Below the pieces are notes generated by a model. That model worked only from the letters and a program-made list of their open reading frames with translations, was not told the DNA's origin and searched no databases. From assembly GCA_014237145.1 (NCBI GenBank), contig JAAXOC010000065.1:1-64000 (forward strand): a stretch of 64,000 nucleotides of DNA, read 5' to 3'. This DNA comes from ANME-2 cluster archaeon. GTDB taxonomy: Archaea; Halobacteriota; Methanosarcinia; Methanosarcinales; Methanocomedenaceae. Below, in pieces: positions 17,502-27,357 of the stretch. The number at the start of each line of letters is the position of its first letter. The first letter of the stretch is position 1. Made by a program: the position numbers and the translations under genes.

Positions 17502-19559
17502 CCCATCTTCGTCAGTTTCCCATATAAATTCTACTTTTTCACCCCATAAATAACTTCTTACAATCACTACTCATCTCGTTTTTTAGTAAATAAATAACTT
17601 TTTTTATATTTTTTATGTGGAACAGATTTGATAACAAAAAGCTTTATATTGTTTACGATTTATAATAAATATTAAGTGAAGACCATTCAATTACTTGCAC
17701 AGTCACGGAAAAAGAACGGCAAAACCTACACCTACTACTCCATTGCAGAATCCTATCGGGAAGGAAAAAAGAGCAAAAAGAAAGTTCTGTTCTATCTCGG
17801 GACACTCACCCCACTACAGGCACAGCAAATACGCAATGCACTAAAAATAACCCAAAGCCCTGAAACAGTCGTCACAACCTTTGATGACCTGATCTTCGAA
17901 GACCACTGGCATTACCTTGACATAGCATTTTTGAACCACTTATGGGATGAAGAGTGGTGTCTCTCAAAGCAATTCCCATTACCAGAAGAAACCAGCAAAA
18001 CCCGGAACAAAGACATATCAACCAGTGATATCGCTAAGATCCTCACCTTCTACCGTTGTTTAGATCCGGGAAGTTACCTCTCTGCCGTTGACTGGTTCAA
18101 CACAACTACCTGCAACCACATTCTAGGGATTGATGGAACACATTTCAACGAATCCCGGATATACCGTGAACTCACAGTGATCGAGCAGCAAAAAGAAAAA
18201 ATCGAGCAATACCTTTACAAAACGCTGAAAAGTTCGGATGAAGAGAGCATGCGAATCATTTTCTATGATCTTTCTGACTCGTATTTCGAAGGTAAAAACT
18301 GTCAGCTTGCCGGTCCTGGTATGACCAAAGCGAACGGGTTCAAAAACAAAAAGATTGTTCTTTCACTTCTCATTAACTCAAAAGGTTACCCATTTTCCTG
18401 GGACATTCTTGAAGATTATACTGCCGATGTCAAAACGCTTACAGGAAATGCTGATCGATGGAAAAAAAAATTCAATTTACCAAAAGTTATCATGGTTTTC
18501 GATCGCGGAATGGTCTCAGATGACAACCTGAAGCATCTGGAAGACAGCAAGAACTACCTGTACATTACTGCCCTGGACAAAGACCAGTTGACCGGAGTTG
18601 AAGGTTTTAAGCCTGAGAGATTCAAGAACTTTACAGAAAAGACCACAGAAAATAAGATAATCTCGAAGGGTTTGACCAAATACGATGATAACACATATTA
18701 CGAAGACCTGGGAGTGGATAGCAGTGGCAGACGGCACATACTGGTGTTTAACTCAGAGCTTTTAGTGAATCAGCGAAAGGCCAGGGAAAAGCTCATAGGG
18801 AAGGCGATAGAGGAACTGGAGGAAGAGAAAAACGCTCTCATGGAGGCGAAAAAGAGCCGTAATGAAAAGCCGACTGAAAAAAGGATTGATGGGGTGCTGG
18901 AGAAGTTTAAGGTGAATGGCTATTTGGAGTATATCCTTGAGAGCGTGGTCATAACTACGAAAGGGGGTTCTGAGGTTCGGACTTTCAATCTCAAATACAA
19001 AAGGAAAAAGGGGGCGATTGAAAAGGCAATGCTGACGGATGGTATGTGGATCTTGATCACGAATATCGCGGAAACAACAGAGCCTGAGGAGTTCAGGCTC
19101 GATCCGGAAAAACTTATCAGTGCCTATAGGGACAAGAATAGGGTGGAAGAGGGATTCAAGGAAGTGAAGTCTTTCCTTAAGTTCCGGCCGACATTTGTGT
19201 ATAGCAATGAGCATGTCCGTGCACATTATACGATATGCATTTTGGCTTATCTGCTGGATGTGACTGTTACAAACAGGCTCAGAGAAGCTTCGGTTGAGGA
19301 TGTGGGTAGTGTGAGGAAGGTCTATAGTACGCTTGGGAGATGTGAAGTTGCGAAATTGGGTGTGAGGGGCACTAAATGTGATGGTAAGAAGCTTATGCCC
19401 TTGACGGATGTGCAAAAAAGCATTGTGGGGCACTTCAATTGTAAGTATTTGAGGGAGAGTCGATACTTAAACTCAATCGGGATTAAATAGTTGTAGAACA
19501 GACTCGAAAAAGGGGGAGGTTTACTGATAGTGTTTTGATTTTAATCTGACGAAGATGGG
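17502..19559 (+). mobile_element. complete IS1634-type insertion sequence
   Basis: A 2058-bp element bounded by perfect 14-bp inverted repeats: CCCATCTTCGTCAG at 17502-17515 and CTGACGAAGATGGG at 19546-19559. The 6-bp sequence TTATAT flanks both ends (17496-17501 and 19560-19565) and is the target-site duplication. One intact transposase gene fills the interior. The AT-rich 5-6-bp duplication and the transposase length fit the IS1634 family. Nothing is visibly broken, so the element is probably still capable of moving. Confidence 0.9.
17676..19490 (+). CDS. IS1634-family DDE transposase
   Basis: A 604-residue transposase starting at GTG 17676. IS4-superfamily catalytic residues are visible: first Asp in FYDLSDSYFEG (about residue 198), second in KVIMVFDRGMVSDDN (about 275), and the Glu in the YREK-like segment YRDKNRVEEGFKEVKSFL (about 490). 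The N-terminus SRKKNGKTYTYYSIAESYR is typical of the family. It is the only gene of the element, ending 55 bases before the right inverted repeat. A C-terminal fragment of a related transposase lies at 36213-36326. Confidence 0.9.
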   Translation: MKTIQLLAQSRKKNGKTYTYYSIAESYREGKKSKKKVLFYLGTLTPLQAQQIRNALKITQSPETVVTTFDDLIFEDHWHYLDIAFLNHLWDEEWCLSKQFPLPEETSKTRNKDISTSDIAKILTFYRCLDPGSYLSAVDWFNTTTCNHILGIDGTHFNESRIYRELTVIEQQKEKIEQYLYKTLKSSDEESMRIIFYDLSDSYFEGKNCQLAGPGMTKANGFKNKKIVLSLLINSKGYPFSWDILEDYTADVKTLTGNADRWKKKFNLPKVIMVFDRGMVSDDNLKHLEDSKNYLYITALDKDQLTGVEGFKPERFKNFTEKTTENKIISKGLTKYDDNTYYEDLGVDSSGRRHILVFNSELLVNQRKAREKLIGKAIEELEEEKNALMEAKKSRNEKPTEKRIDGVLEKFKVNGYLEYILESVVITTKGGSEVRTFNLKYKRKKGAIEKAMLTDGMWILITNIAETTEPEEFRLDPEKLISAYRDKNRVEEGFKEVKSFLKFRPTFVYSNEHVRAHYTICILAYLLDVTVTNRLREASVEDVGSVRKVYSTLGRCEVAKLGVRGTKCDGKKLMPLTDVQKSIVGHFNCKYLRESRYLNSIGIK

Positions 19560-19737
19560 TTATATACAGAGAATAGGCGCACACTAAGGTGGGACTGAAA
19601 TAACATTCAATAGATAATTCCATTTCTTCGGAAAATCGCTATCATGACCACATAATTAACTAAAGCAAAGATTAGAAAGGGTTTTTATAAAGTCTGGCGT
19701 TTATTTAATATCACTTTATAAAAGGAGGAACGCAAAG

Positions 19738-20469
19738 ATGGGTACAAAGACAGCATTAATAGCAGGTGCAAGTTCAGATATTGGTCAGGCTATAGCCATA
19801 TCTCTTGCTTCTGAGGGGTTCAACATTGCAGCTCATTATCATAAGAATTCTGCTGCGGTTCAAATTATTAAAGAAGAGGTACAAAAAATGGGTGTTGAAG
19901 CTGGATTATTTTGTTTTAATCTGCTTCATCCAAAGCAAGCAAAAGAAATGGTAAACGCAGTAGTGAAACAATTCACAAGTATTGATGTTTTAGTAAATAC
20001 TATTGGGCCTTTTTATTATCAAGATGTTCTCGAAGTTACACCCGAAGAATGGTCGGAATCTGTTAATATGAATCTTCAGGTTTCTTTTAATACTACATAT
20101 TTTGCAAGGGAAAAAATTTGCGCATCCCAAGGACATATCATCAATTTTGCTTTTTCAGGCGTTGAAAATCTCAAGGCATGGAGTATGTCTACAGGATACT
20201 GCGCTGCAAAAGCAGGAATTGTAATTTTGACAAAGTCATTAGCTGCCAGCCTAGCTTCTTCAGGAGTCAGAGTAAATGCAATTTGTCCGGGTTTAATTGA
20301 AGAGGGAGCTACTACAGAATTGGAACGTCAAGAGATGGCGGAACAAATACCATTTGGTAGACCGGGAAGACCTGATGAAATTGCAGAAGTAGTCAAATGG
20401 CTTGTCACTGATAGTCCACACTATCTTACTGGTGCTCTTATTCCAGTGGCTGGTGCTTGGGAATACTAA
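19738..20469 (+). CDS. short-chain dehydrogenase/reductase
   Basis: A classical SDR of 243 residues. The cofactor loop reads ALIAGASSDIGQAIA (TGxxxGIG variant), NTIG replaces the structural NNAG, and the active site has YCAAK with an upstream Ser in FAFSG. The C-terminal PGLIEEGATTE and LTGALIPVAG follow FabG-type enzymes. Substrate unknown; pteridine or keto-acyl reduction are possibilities. TATA-like TTTTTATAA lies at 19682-19690, and AGGAGG at 19723-19728 sits nine bases before the ATG. Codon use is more AT-rich than neighbours, suggesting transfer. Confidence 0.85.
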   Translation: MGTKTALIAGASSDIGQAIAISLASEGFNIAAHYHKNSAAVQIIKEEVQKMGVEAGLFCFNLLHPKQAKEMVNAVVKQFTSIDVLVNTIGPFYYQDVLEVTPEEWSESVNMNLQVSFNTTYFAREKICASQGHIINFAFSGVENLKAWSMSTGYCAAKAGIVILTKSLAASLASSGVRVNAICPGLIEEGATTELERQEMAEQIPFGRPGRPDEIAEVVKWLVTDSPHYLTGALIPVAGAWEY

Positions 20470-20537
20470 ATATATGGATGCATGATTTCAATTTTACAGA
20501 TCTATATTATGCACCCTACACCTGAATAAATCTAGAA

Positions 20538-21002
20538 ATGTGTAAACTAACAGAAATACAAAAACCAGAAGCATCATCCATGATGCCCCGTACAGAGCGA
20601 AGCGGCGTTTGGGGTCGTGACTATGAGCGAAAACTCCTAAAGGCTTCTGTTGCAAACACTTACGTAGAAACCGTTGGAAATCGTGTAGACTCACTCCATT
20701 TGGCAATAAAAAACGTACCAATATCAAACATCTACTGGGAATACCTGAAAACTGTAGAAATATTAGGAACACGATTTGGATTAAATGAGAAAGATGTCGT
20801 ATTAGCCTTCGATTATACCGATGAAGATTTCTATGGCGACCCCCAGGGATTTTGGATTCATGGTTGGACGGGAGAAAAAGCAGTTACTGGTAAATGGAAA
20901 TTCTTGACATGCGTAATAGTTAGTTCAGACATTCCTCTAAAAATTCCATTGATATCAGTACCTGTAAGAATGGGACATAATATGGCACATACCGTAGCCT
21001 GA
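20538..21002 (+). pseudogene. DDE transposase, N-terminal fragment
   Basis: A 154-residue frame ending at TGA 21000-21002. It includes the first catalytic Asp region FDYTDEDFYGDPQGFWIHGW and then KWKFLTCVIVSSDIPLKIPL, as in archaeal DDE transposases of about 400 residues. Immediately after the TGA the same frame continues YLSV and then meets TAG, so at least two nonsense codons interrupt it, and the remaining two-thirds is missing. I do not assign an IS family. Confidence 0.65.
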
Positions 21003-21270
21003 TATCTGAGTGTGTAGCACGATCAAAGAATATATGATTAGATGGCCATTTCCATGACTCAGCAACATGGAGGTGTAGGTTGATGGATCATCAGGGAGCC
21101 ATTGATAGTATGTCCACATCTTTTCAAATATTTGTGTGTTGGGATGGAGGGGGCTATCTCATATGGACATATTGTTCGGAGATACTGTAAGCCCGGGTAT
21201 GAGGATAAATTAATATTCAATTTAATACATCTTGTAATCAGTGAAAACTAAGTAAAATGGGAGGCAGCAT

Positions 21271-22476
21271 ATGAAATTAAAATACTTTATAATGATCAGT
21301 GTATCGGTTCTAATGGTCGTGCTTATGATCAATTCCGGTCTGTGCCAGATGGGCGGGCCGATGAGAGATGATATGGGACGTCGATTTGGTGAGAATTTTA
21401 GTGCCGGTGATATGATGGGGACGGGGCAAACGCTACGCCAGGATGCAGGTATGCAGGGCATGGGGTTCATGCACAGTGGCGCATGTTTGTACGGCCAGTA
21501 TATCACTTTCGATGTGGATAATCTGACAGGTGAGATTACCAACTACGGCATTGCCGGTGTGGAAATATTCGATTCGATCGTTGTGGACGGGTTTGATTAT
21601 GACAGCACCCAGGTCAGCGAGGCCATGACACTGACCACGATAGCAGATACAGACGGGACAACATTCATCCGGATACATGATAATCCGGCTGCTGTGATCA
21701 ATGTTTTCAGTTCCAGTGAATATGCTATCAATTTCGATCTCGCAGATGGGACTACCGTATCGGAAGAAGAGAATATTGTAAAGATCGAGGTTGAAGATTC
21801 TGATATCGTGGTCTATATAATCTCTGCCTCCGTTGATACAATTGATATTTCAAGGGACAATGGCCCGATATCCATCACTTCACAAGCAGACAGTTCTGTT
21901 GTGGTGCGGGCGGTACCTGTGAATATGCAAGGGCAGGGCCTGGATAATGTACACGGGATGTTTGTCAGAGAGATGGCAGGGAACCGGGTAGGTGCAGAGG
22001 TCAGTCTGGGTAAAGGCGGTTCGATGAGTGTAGTGAATTATGCTGAAGAGATGCACGTAGAGTTGCAGTCAATGACACAGGATATGATACAATTACGGGT
22101 CAATTGCACTGATCCGGCAGGTAGGATAATGGCTTTCAACCTGGACAATACATCCCTTATGCTGCAGGAAATGGACAGGATTGGGATTCACTACGATGGT
22201 ACTCGCATGGCATGTGTAAACGATCCCGAGCTGGTCTTCAATGCTACCACTGCCACATGCTGGATATCCCAGCAGACAAGGGAACAGGCACAGATCATGA
22301 TGTATATACCTGAATTCTCTGAACATACCATTGACATCGTGGTCGAATCAGATGAAGCGGCTGAAGTACCGACAACAACGGAAACACCGGATACAAAGGT
22401 ACCGGGGTTCGCGGCTTTGAGTGCAGTCCTGAGTCTGGTGCTTACCGGGTATGTGTTTAAAAAATTGAAGAAATAA
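21271..22476 (+). CDS. secreted PGF-CTERM surface protein
   Basis: A 401-residue protein with a signal peptide (hydrophobic residues 7-24), an extracellular part with the segment YITFDVDNLTGEITNYGI and several beta-rich stretches, a Thr-rich stalk (TTTETPD), and a C-terminal PGF-CTERM signal: KVPGF, a hydrophobic helix, and KKLKK. Archaeosortase is expected to cut this signal and lipid-anchor the protein. The paralogue at 50288-51781 shares the order of segments. Function unknown; a cell-surface or S-layer-associated role is likely. Ribosome-binding GGGAGG precedes ATG 21271. Confidence 0.8.
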   Translation: MKLKYFIMISVSVLMVVLMINSGLCQMGGPMRDDMGRRFGENFSAGDMMGTGQTLRQDAGMQGMGFMHSGACLYGQYITFDVDNLTGEITNYGIAGVEIFDSIVVDGFDYDSTQVSEAMTLTTIADTDGTTFIRIHDNPAAVINVFSSSEYAINFDLADGTTVSEEENIVKIEVEDSDIVVYIISASVDTIDISRDNGPISITSQADSSVVVRAVPVNMQGQGLDNVHGMFVREMAGNRVGAEVSLGKGGSMSVVNYAEEMHVELQSMTQDMIQLRVNCTDPAGRIMAFNLDNTSLMLQEMDRIGIHYDGTRMACVNDPELVFNATTATCWISQQTREQAQIMMYIPEFSEHTIDIVVESDEAAEVPTTTETPDTKVPGFAALSAVLSLVLTGYVFKKLKK

Positions 22477-22501
22477 TATTGAGTTGGGATTTTTCCCAAC
22501 T

Positions 22502-23017
22502 CTAAAACCTGCCATCAGTAAGGCTCAGGTGATCCTTTTCGATCTCTATAATAGCAGTGAATATCTCTTTTATCCTTTCTTCAGTTGCTTCGCCCAAAAA
22601 CCGGGTATAATGGCGGATCGCATTGGTCTCCCGCTGGTTGGATTCTTCCAGGTTGTCCAGGTTCATGTTACTGCACATGTTTTTGTCCCTGATGATATCG
22701 GGGGATTGTTTCCTCAATTCCTTGACAATGGTGGAGGCATGTTCGGACTCGACCTTGCCCAAACGCTTGAACATGGTGGCATCGGCCACATTATCTGCCC
22801 TGTCCGCTGCACAGAAATAGAATTCTGCATTGCTGACCTCCAGATTTAGTGCTTCTTCCAGGTTCCTGCGGGATACATCGGTCAATGTGTATTCCTGGAG
22901 TTCAAAGTCCCTGGCCTCGATCATATACTGCTGGTGGGCACCACAGAACGGACAGTGGGTAGGCGGTGCATCCCCCAGATAACCTTCCTGGCATATCTTA
23001 CATTTGAATACTTTCAA
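22502..23017 (-). CDS. rubrerythrin-like protein with N-terminal rubredoxin-type knuckle
   Basis: From TTG 23017 the 171-residue protein begins VFKCKICQEGYLG and then HCPFCGAH, a rubredoxin-like iron site, followed by a ferritin-like helical domain with iron-ligand patterns in NLEVSNAEFYF, GKVESEHAS, EESNQRETNAIRHY and IIEIEKDH. It is probably a peroxide- or oxygen-defence protein. A longer frame starts at ATG 23074, but an archaeal TATA box lies inside that extension (23048-23057), so the shorter form is preferred. It is the only gene of its transcription unit. Confidence 0.8.
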   Translation of the reverse strand: MKVFKCKICQEGYLGDAPPTHCPFCGAHQQYMIEARDFELQEYTLTDVSRRNLEEALNLEVSNAEFYFCAADRADNVADATMFKRLGKVESEHASTIVKELRKQSPDIIRDKNMCSNMNLDNLEESNQRETNAIRHYTRFLGEATEERIKEIFTAIIEIEKDHLSLTDGRF

Positions 23018-23047
23018 ATAATCAACCCGTCTGCAATTGAAACTGCA

Positions 23048-23057
23048 TAAATTTAAA
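23048..23057 (-). promoter_or_regulatory. TATA box of the rubrerythrin-like gene
   Basis: On the minus strand the sequence TTTAAATTTA lies 31-40 bases before TTG 23017. Transcription would start near 23027, within the first codons of the longer reading frame. This is the reason for choosing the internal TTG as start. Confidence 0.5.
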
Positions 23058-23314
23058 GTTGTCGTGTTTTGCATGATAGTAGTATTCCTAAAAAGATTGA
23101 AATACTATAAATCCTATGTGATTGTCATCGAGCGTGGAATTTTCAAGAAAATGAAAATTTCAGACAGGATAAACACGATTGACAGGATACAATCCAATCC
23201 TGTATATCCTGTAAATCCTGTCAAAAGATATGATTGAAACTAAAATCAATTACCTATATCTATATCGAAATTAGTTAATAATTTCCTTACGTTGAAAAAA
23301 AACCGGTAAGATTT

Positions 23315-25612
23315 ATGACGAATTTGGGAACATTTCTTCTTAACACCACACTGCTATTCAGTTTACTATCCATACTACTGCTGCTATACCGTGAATATTC
23401 AGGAGCAAAGGAAATAACAGTTTCGGCCAGATGGACCATCCGGATATCGGCCCTGTTATCAGTCCTGACCATGCTGCTGTTGATCTATTATTTCCTCAGT
23501 TCTGATTTCAGGTTTACCTATGTTTCCCAGAACTCATCTACGTTACTTAGCACATTCTATCAACTGGCAGCTACTATTGCGGTGCAGGATGGCGCGATGC
23601 TGTTCTGGACCGCACTTGTATTTTTGCAAATATTATGGATAAGCGAACGATATGACACGGAATCCAGGTTCTTCAGGCGCATGCTGATCATAATGCTGGC
23701 TGTGGGTGCCCTGTTCACCTACGTGATAGCTTACAAGTCAAGTATGTACCCCTTCCAGACATGGTTCGATCTCTGGGGCAGCCAGTATAATATCCCTGTG
23801 GACTATGCAATGTCTGAGGGTGCTGGATTGCGTCCCATATTAAAGGACCCCATAATGGCCATACACCCGCCGTCCCAGTTCGTGGCATACGCCACCACAC
23901 TGATACCATTTGCTGCTGCCCTGTCCTACATGATAACAAGTGGCGTAGGCAAGCAATGGGAGAAAGTGCAGCGCCAGTGGATACGTTTCTCATGGTTCTC
24001 CATGTCCCTTACCCTGATACTCGGTGGTGCCTGGATATACAAGCTTGCCCAGTGGGGTACACTATCAGGCACTGGCAATATTTGGGCATGGGACCCTTAT
24101 GAGACCACACCATTCATCGTGTGGATGATAACCACTATGTACATGCACATGGCATACAAGTACAGGACCGGCAGCGAGTATGAGGTGCTCACCCCCCTGT
24201 TCGGTACACTTACTTTTATCTCAACACTCTATGCAGGCTGGGTGGCCCGCAGCGGTGCTGTCTCATCCACCCATGATGTGGGTGCGCTGCCCAGTGCCAG
24301 TATCTTTTTCTGGTCAACTATCCTGTTGCTGGCTGTTGTACTATACCTGTCTTTTATGAAGATCAAGGATGCAAAGGATGAAGAAGGGGGAAGAGGAAAA
24401 CTGTTCACCCTGTCCCACATGTTCGACCTGACAGCCATAGTATTTATTGTCCTCTCCTTTATTTGCTTCTTTGGCATTACGGCACCTATCTATTCCAAGC
24501 TGGTGATGGACCTGAACGCTAATCCCACAGATAGGGAATTTTTCAATACGCTGGCGTACCCGTTCACTATGCTGCTGATGTTTATTATCGGTGTGTGCCT
24601 GCCGTATAAGCCTATTGTAAAGAAGATCGGGGCACAGAAGTATCTTATTGCTGCGGCTGTCATATTATTGCTCAGTGTGATCCTTGCATTCATTGTCCCC
24701 GGACCTGAATATTACGTGATAAACCCTTCCAGCCCGTTCTTTAAGTCTGCTTCGGGTATCACACAGATGTTGGGCAGCCTGTCGCTGCTTAGCTATGCGC
24801 CTATCTTCCTGTTCTCGCTGGCAGCTATTGTGTACAGGTTCGTGCTGGATGTCAAGGGTACGAAGGACAGTAAACGATTGATCAAGCCCGCTGGTATAAC
24901 CCTGATACACCTGGGTACGATCCTGCTGTTACTCGGGGTTATTGTTAGCCAGTCCTTTGACGTGACCTACAGGATGAATTATTCTGACTCTGAGCTGGGT
25001 GAGATACAGTACGTCAGCACCGGGGTGCTTGACGATTATGGTAATTATAAAGATTACAGTGACAATCCTCTTGGTCTTGAGCTGGTACTTAACAATGGGG
25101 ATGCAATACATACTGTGAGCACTGGTGACAGGATGGTGGAAGGCCTGACAAAGAATGCTTTCCACATCAACCTCTACAGGGACGGCAAGAAGATATCGAC
25201 AGGTGCGGCACTTTTCTGGATCGAGCTTAATGATGGGGACCTGGATGGCACTTTCGAGCGGGTGGAGTGGACAAATATCATGGATGATGAGCAGCTTTTC
25301 AAGACATACCATGTAAAGTATGGCGGCCGGATCGATGACGGATATAATTTCGTGATCAAGGAGATTCCGCTTATCAGTGCTGTGTGGATCGGTTCAGCAC
25401 TGATGTGTATCGGTGTGCTGCTTACTTTTGCCGACCAGGAGTTGTTCGGGGTAAAGGAGAATATCAAGTTTAAGGCGAGACCAAGGACTGCGCCTGAGGC
25501 ACCTGCGAAGAAGGCGGGGCGCAAGAGGATGAAACCGGTACCTACAAAAGCAAATGCTGCCGATAAGTACGAGAAGATGTTGATGGAAGAGCTTGAGGCT
25601 GCTAAGAAATAG
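23315..25612 (+). CDS. ccmF: cytochrome c heme lyase CcmF
   Basis: A 765-residue polytopic membrane protein. It carries VQDGAMLFWTALVF, IHPPSQFVAYATTLIPFA and the WWD-type segment WGTLSGTGNIWAWDPYETTPFIVWM, then LYAGWVARSGAVSSTHDVG, all diagnostic of CcmF. About 14 membrane helices, a late soluble insertion (residues 545-690) and a basic cytoplasmic tail (KKAGRKRMKP) follow. CcmF attaches heme from CcmE to the CxxCH motifs of apocytochromes outside the membrane. No other ccm gene adjoins; ccmD and ccmE lie 26 kb away. A short CGGTAAG precedes the ATG. Confidence 0.9.
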   Translation: MTNLGTFLLNTTLLFSLLSILLLLYREYSGAKEITVSARWTIRISALLSVLTMLLLIYYFLSSDFRFTYVSQNSSTLLSTFYQLAATIAVQDGAMLFWTALVFLQILWISERYDTESRFFRRMLIIMLAVGALFTYVIAYKSSMYPFQTWFDLWGSQYNIPVDYAMSEGAGLRPILKDPIMAIHPPSQFVAYATTLIPFAAALSYMITSGVGKQWEKVQRQWIRFSWFSMSLTLILGGAWIYKLAQWGTLSGTGNIWAWDPYETTPFIVWMITTMYMHMAYKYRTGSEYEVLTPLFGTLTFISTLYAGWVARSGAVSSTHDVGALPSASIFFWSTILLLAVVLYLSFMKIKDAKDEEGGRGKLFTLSHMFDLTAIVFIVLSFICFFGITAPIYSKLVMDLNANPTDREFFNTLAYPFTMLLMFIIGVCLPYKPIVKKIGAQKYLIAAAVILLLSVILAFIVPGPEYYVINPSSPFFKSASGITQMLGSLSLLSYAPIFLFSLAAIVYRFVLDVKGTKDSKRLIKPAGITLIHLGTILLLLGVIVSQSFDVTYRMNYSDSELGEIQYVSTGVLDDYGNYKDYSDNPLGLELVLNNGDAIHTVSTGDRMVEGLTKNAFHINLYRDGKKISTGAALFWIELNDGDLDGTFERVEWTNIMDDEQLFKTYHVKYGGRIDDGYNFVIKEIPLISAVWIGSALMCIGVLLTFADQELFGVKENIKFKARPRTAPEAPAKKAGRKRMKPVPTKANAADKYEKMLMEELEAAKK

Positions 25613-25839
25613 GCGGGGTTGAGACTTCCTTTTTATTTTTATTTTACACGACTGATACCTTGCAGAAATAAGACCTGCGGCTACGTTACTGTGCGCTGGT
25701 TTTGGAGAGCAAGAAGACCGCTAGCGGTGCAGTGCAATTGTAGTTGCGATTTTGGGTAGCCACTTTCCACAAGTTTCATTGAAGCTGAAATTTTCCAAAT
25801 GAGTTGAATATTTATTTAAGGAAATCAAAATATGAAACC

Positions 25840-26280
25840 ATGAAATATATTAGAGATGGCCGAGCTCCAATACCAAAATTAGAAACTACATCAAAAGTAA
25901 TGAGCGCCAATGTGCCCAAAGACACTAAACCGGAGTTAGTATTGAGAAAATCTTTGAGACAGATTGGTATCTCAGGTTATAGACTTCATTGGAAGAAAGC
26001 ATCAGGTAGACCAGATATAGCATACCCTGGTCGTAAAATCGCCATCTTTGTCAATGGTTGTTTCTGGCATAGATGTCATCATTGTAATCTTCCTCTTCCG
26101 AAATCAAATACTGATTTCTGGTTAAAGAAGTTCGAGAAGAACAAAGAAAGAGACGCTAAGAAGATACATAATCTCGAAGAAGATGGTTGGAAGGTTATCG
26201 TATTGTGGGAATGCGAGATCAAAAAGGATGTTTTAGGTTGTGCAAAGCGTGTCAAGAAAGTAATTCAAGGTGATGATTGA
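25840..26280 (+). CDS. vsr: very short patch repair (Vsr) endonuclease
   Basis: A 146-residue protein (a TTG 12 codons upstream at 25804 is an alternative start). The Vsr fold is clear: MSANVPKDTKPELVLRKSLR, then SGRPDIAYPGRKIAIFVNGC with the catalytic Asp, FWHRCHHCNLP with metal and zinc ligands, and DGWKVIVLWECEI. Vsr nicks beside T:G mismatches made by deamination of 5-methylcytosine. That makes it a natural companion of the m5C methyltransferase at the far end of this island. A short hairpin (GTTGG...CCAAC, about 26303-26317) follows the stop. Confidence 0.88.
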   Translation: MKYIRDGRAPIPKLETTSKVMSANVPKDTKPELVLRKSLRQIGISGYRLHWKKASGRPDIAYPGRKIAIFVNGCFWHRCHHCNLPLPKSNTDFWLKKFEKNKERDAKKIHNLEEDGWKVIVLWECEIKKDVLGCAKRVKKVIQGDD

Positions 26281-26682
26281 GATGAACGATTATCTATAGA
26301 TTGTTGGTTTTGCCAACATAATTCGTGCAATAAAGGTGATTTGTACGGCTTTTTGTATCGTGAACATCTATCACAATATAAATATATTTATATATAATGC
26401 ACGCATATAACTAAAATTAATGCTTTCATATCTATCGATTTGCAAGAAAAATCTCGTTGACATCAGCGTTTATTTGTGGCGCATAATGTTAGAGATTATG
26501 CCCAACGAAAAATTACAAAAAGATATTGCAATAAGTAATCAGAAATTCACTACTACACAAGACGGTATCTATACAATTAAAACTATATTGTATGCACTAT
26601 ACATATAGTAAAAGTATTGAATATTAATTAGATATTTTAAATCATATCATGTATTTCTTACTAATTCAGGTAGGGTTATTAT
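26281..26682. other. 402-base AT-rich gap inside the defence island
   Basis: No supported gene; a 62-codon frame at 26420-26608 has neither a ribosome-binding site nor a recognisable sequence. The stretch at 26378-26398 (AAATATATTTATATATAATG) holds several TATA-like boxes. GTAGGGTT lies just before ATG 26683, so the promoter of the downstream operon is probably in this gap, separating vsr from the other genes. Confidence 0.4.
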
Positions 26683-27357
26683 ATGGATAACGGTATTGAC
26701 CTCGAAAAAAAGGAAGGTCCTAAAAACAAATCTTATCATTATCACCTTAAGCATGCAGTTGATAATTACCAAGATGATGAAGATATTTTAAAATATTTAC
26801 CTGATTTTTATCAATTGTTATGTAATATTGGTTGCAATAATAAATCCCAGTGGTATACAAAGATGCTTGTTAATGCAGCTCTTTCCTATCTTGTACTTGA
26901 AGAAGACATAATTCCTGACAAAGGAGGCAAGGACGGATACCTTGATGACTTATACATATGTGCCTACGTACTCAAAGAAATAAGAGATAAAGTATCAAAG
27001 AACATCATTTTGGACAACATAGGAGACCTTGATTTTGAGGATGATATTTTTCAATTGATCTATGATGTTGTTAACAGAGCCTCAGATATTCTCGAAGATA
27101 AAACTGAGAAAATCCTTGATCTAGTAGGTTTTAGTAAGTTTACTTTATTTGATTTTTTGTATGATCAGGACAAGACTAAAACGCTCATGAACCGTAAAGA
27201 AAAACGTCGATTGCTCTATGCTATGCTTGCTGTAAAAGCAGATTCAATATTGAAAATTGAATCTAGTACCCACCAAATGACGACCCTTCGATCTCTTATC
27301 AGAACGCACCACGAGTTTGGAGAGATTAAAAGGTATATGGAGTTTATGCATGATTGA
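26683..27357 (+). CDS. DUF1232 (YkvA-like) protein A
   Basis: A 224-residue soluble, acidic, helical protein. Residues 65-105 carry the DUF1232 core: AALSYLVLEEDIIPDKGGKDGYLDDLYICAYVL, where I/VPD and GYxDD are the defining residues. In ordinary YkvA proteins this core is a small membrane-associated module; here it is set in a longer soluble protein. The next gene encodes a second protein of the same type and overlaps by 8 bases. The pair may be a structural or inhibitory component of the island. No catalytic residues are evident. Confidence 0.65.
   Translation: MDNGIDLEKKEGPKNKSYHYHLKHAVDNYQDDEDILKYLPDFYQLLCNIGCNNKSQWYTKMLVNAALSYLVLEEDIIPDKGGKDGYLDDLYICAYVLKEIRDKVSKNIILDNIGDLDFEDDIFQLIYDVVNRASDILEDKTEKILDLVGFSKFTLFDFLYDQDKTKTLMNRKEKRRLLYAMLAVKADSILKIESSTHQMTTLRSLIRTHHEFGEIKRYMEFMHD

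Noticed and set aside
18762-19433. 223-codon minus-strand frame
   Set aside because: Antisense to the IS1634 transposase, which carries the DDE residues.
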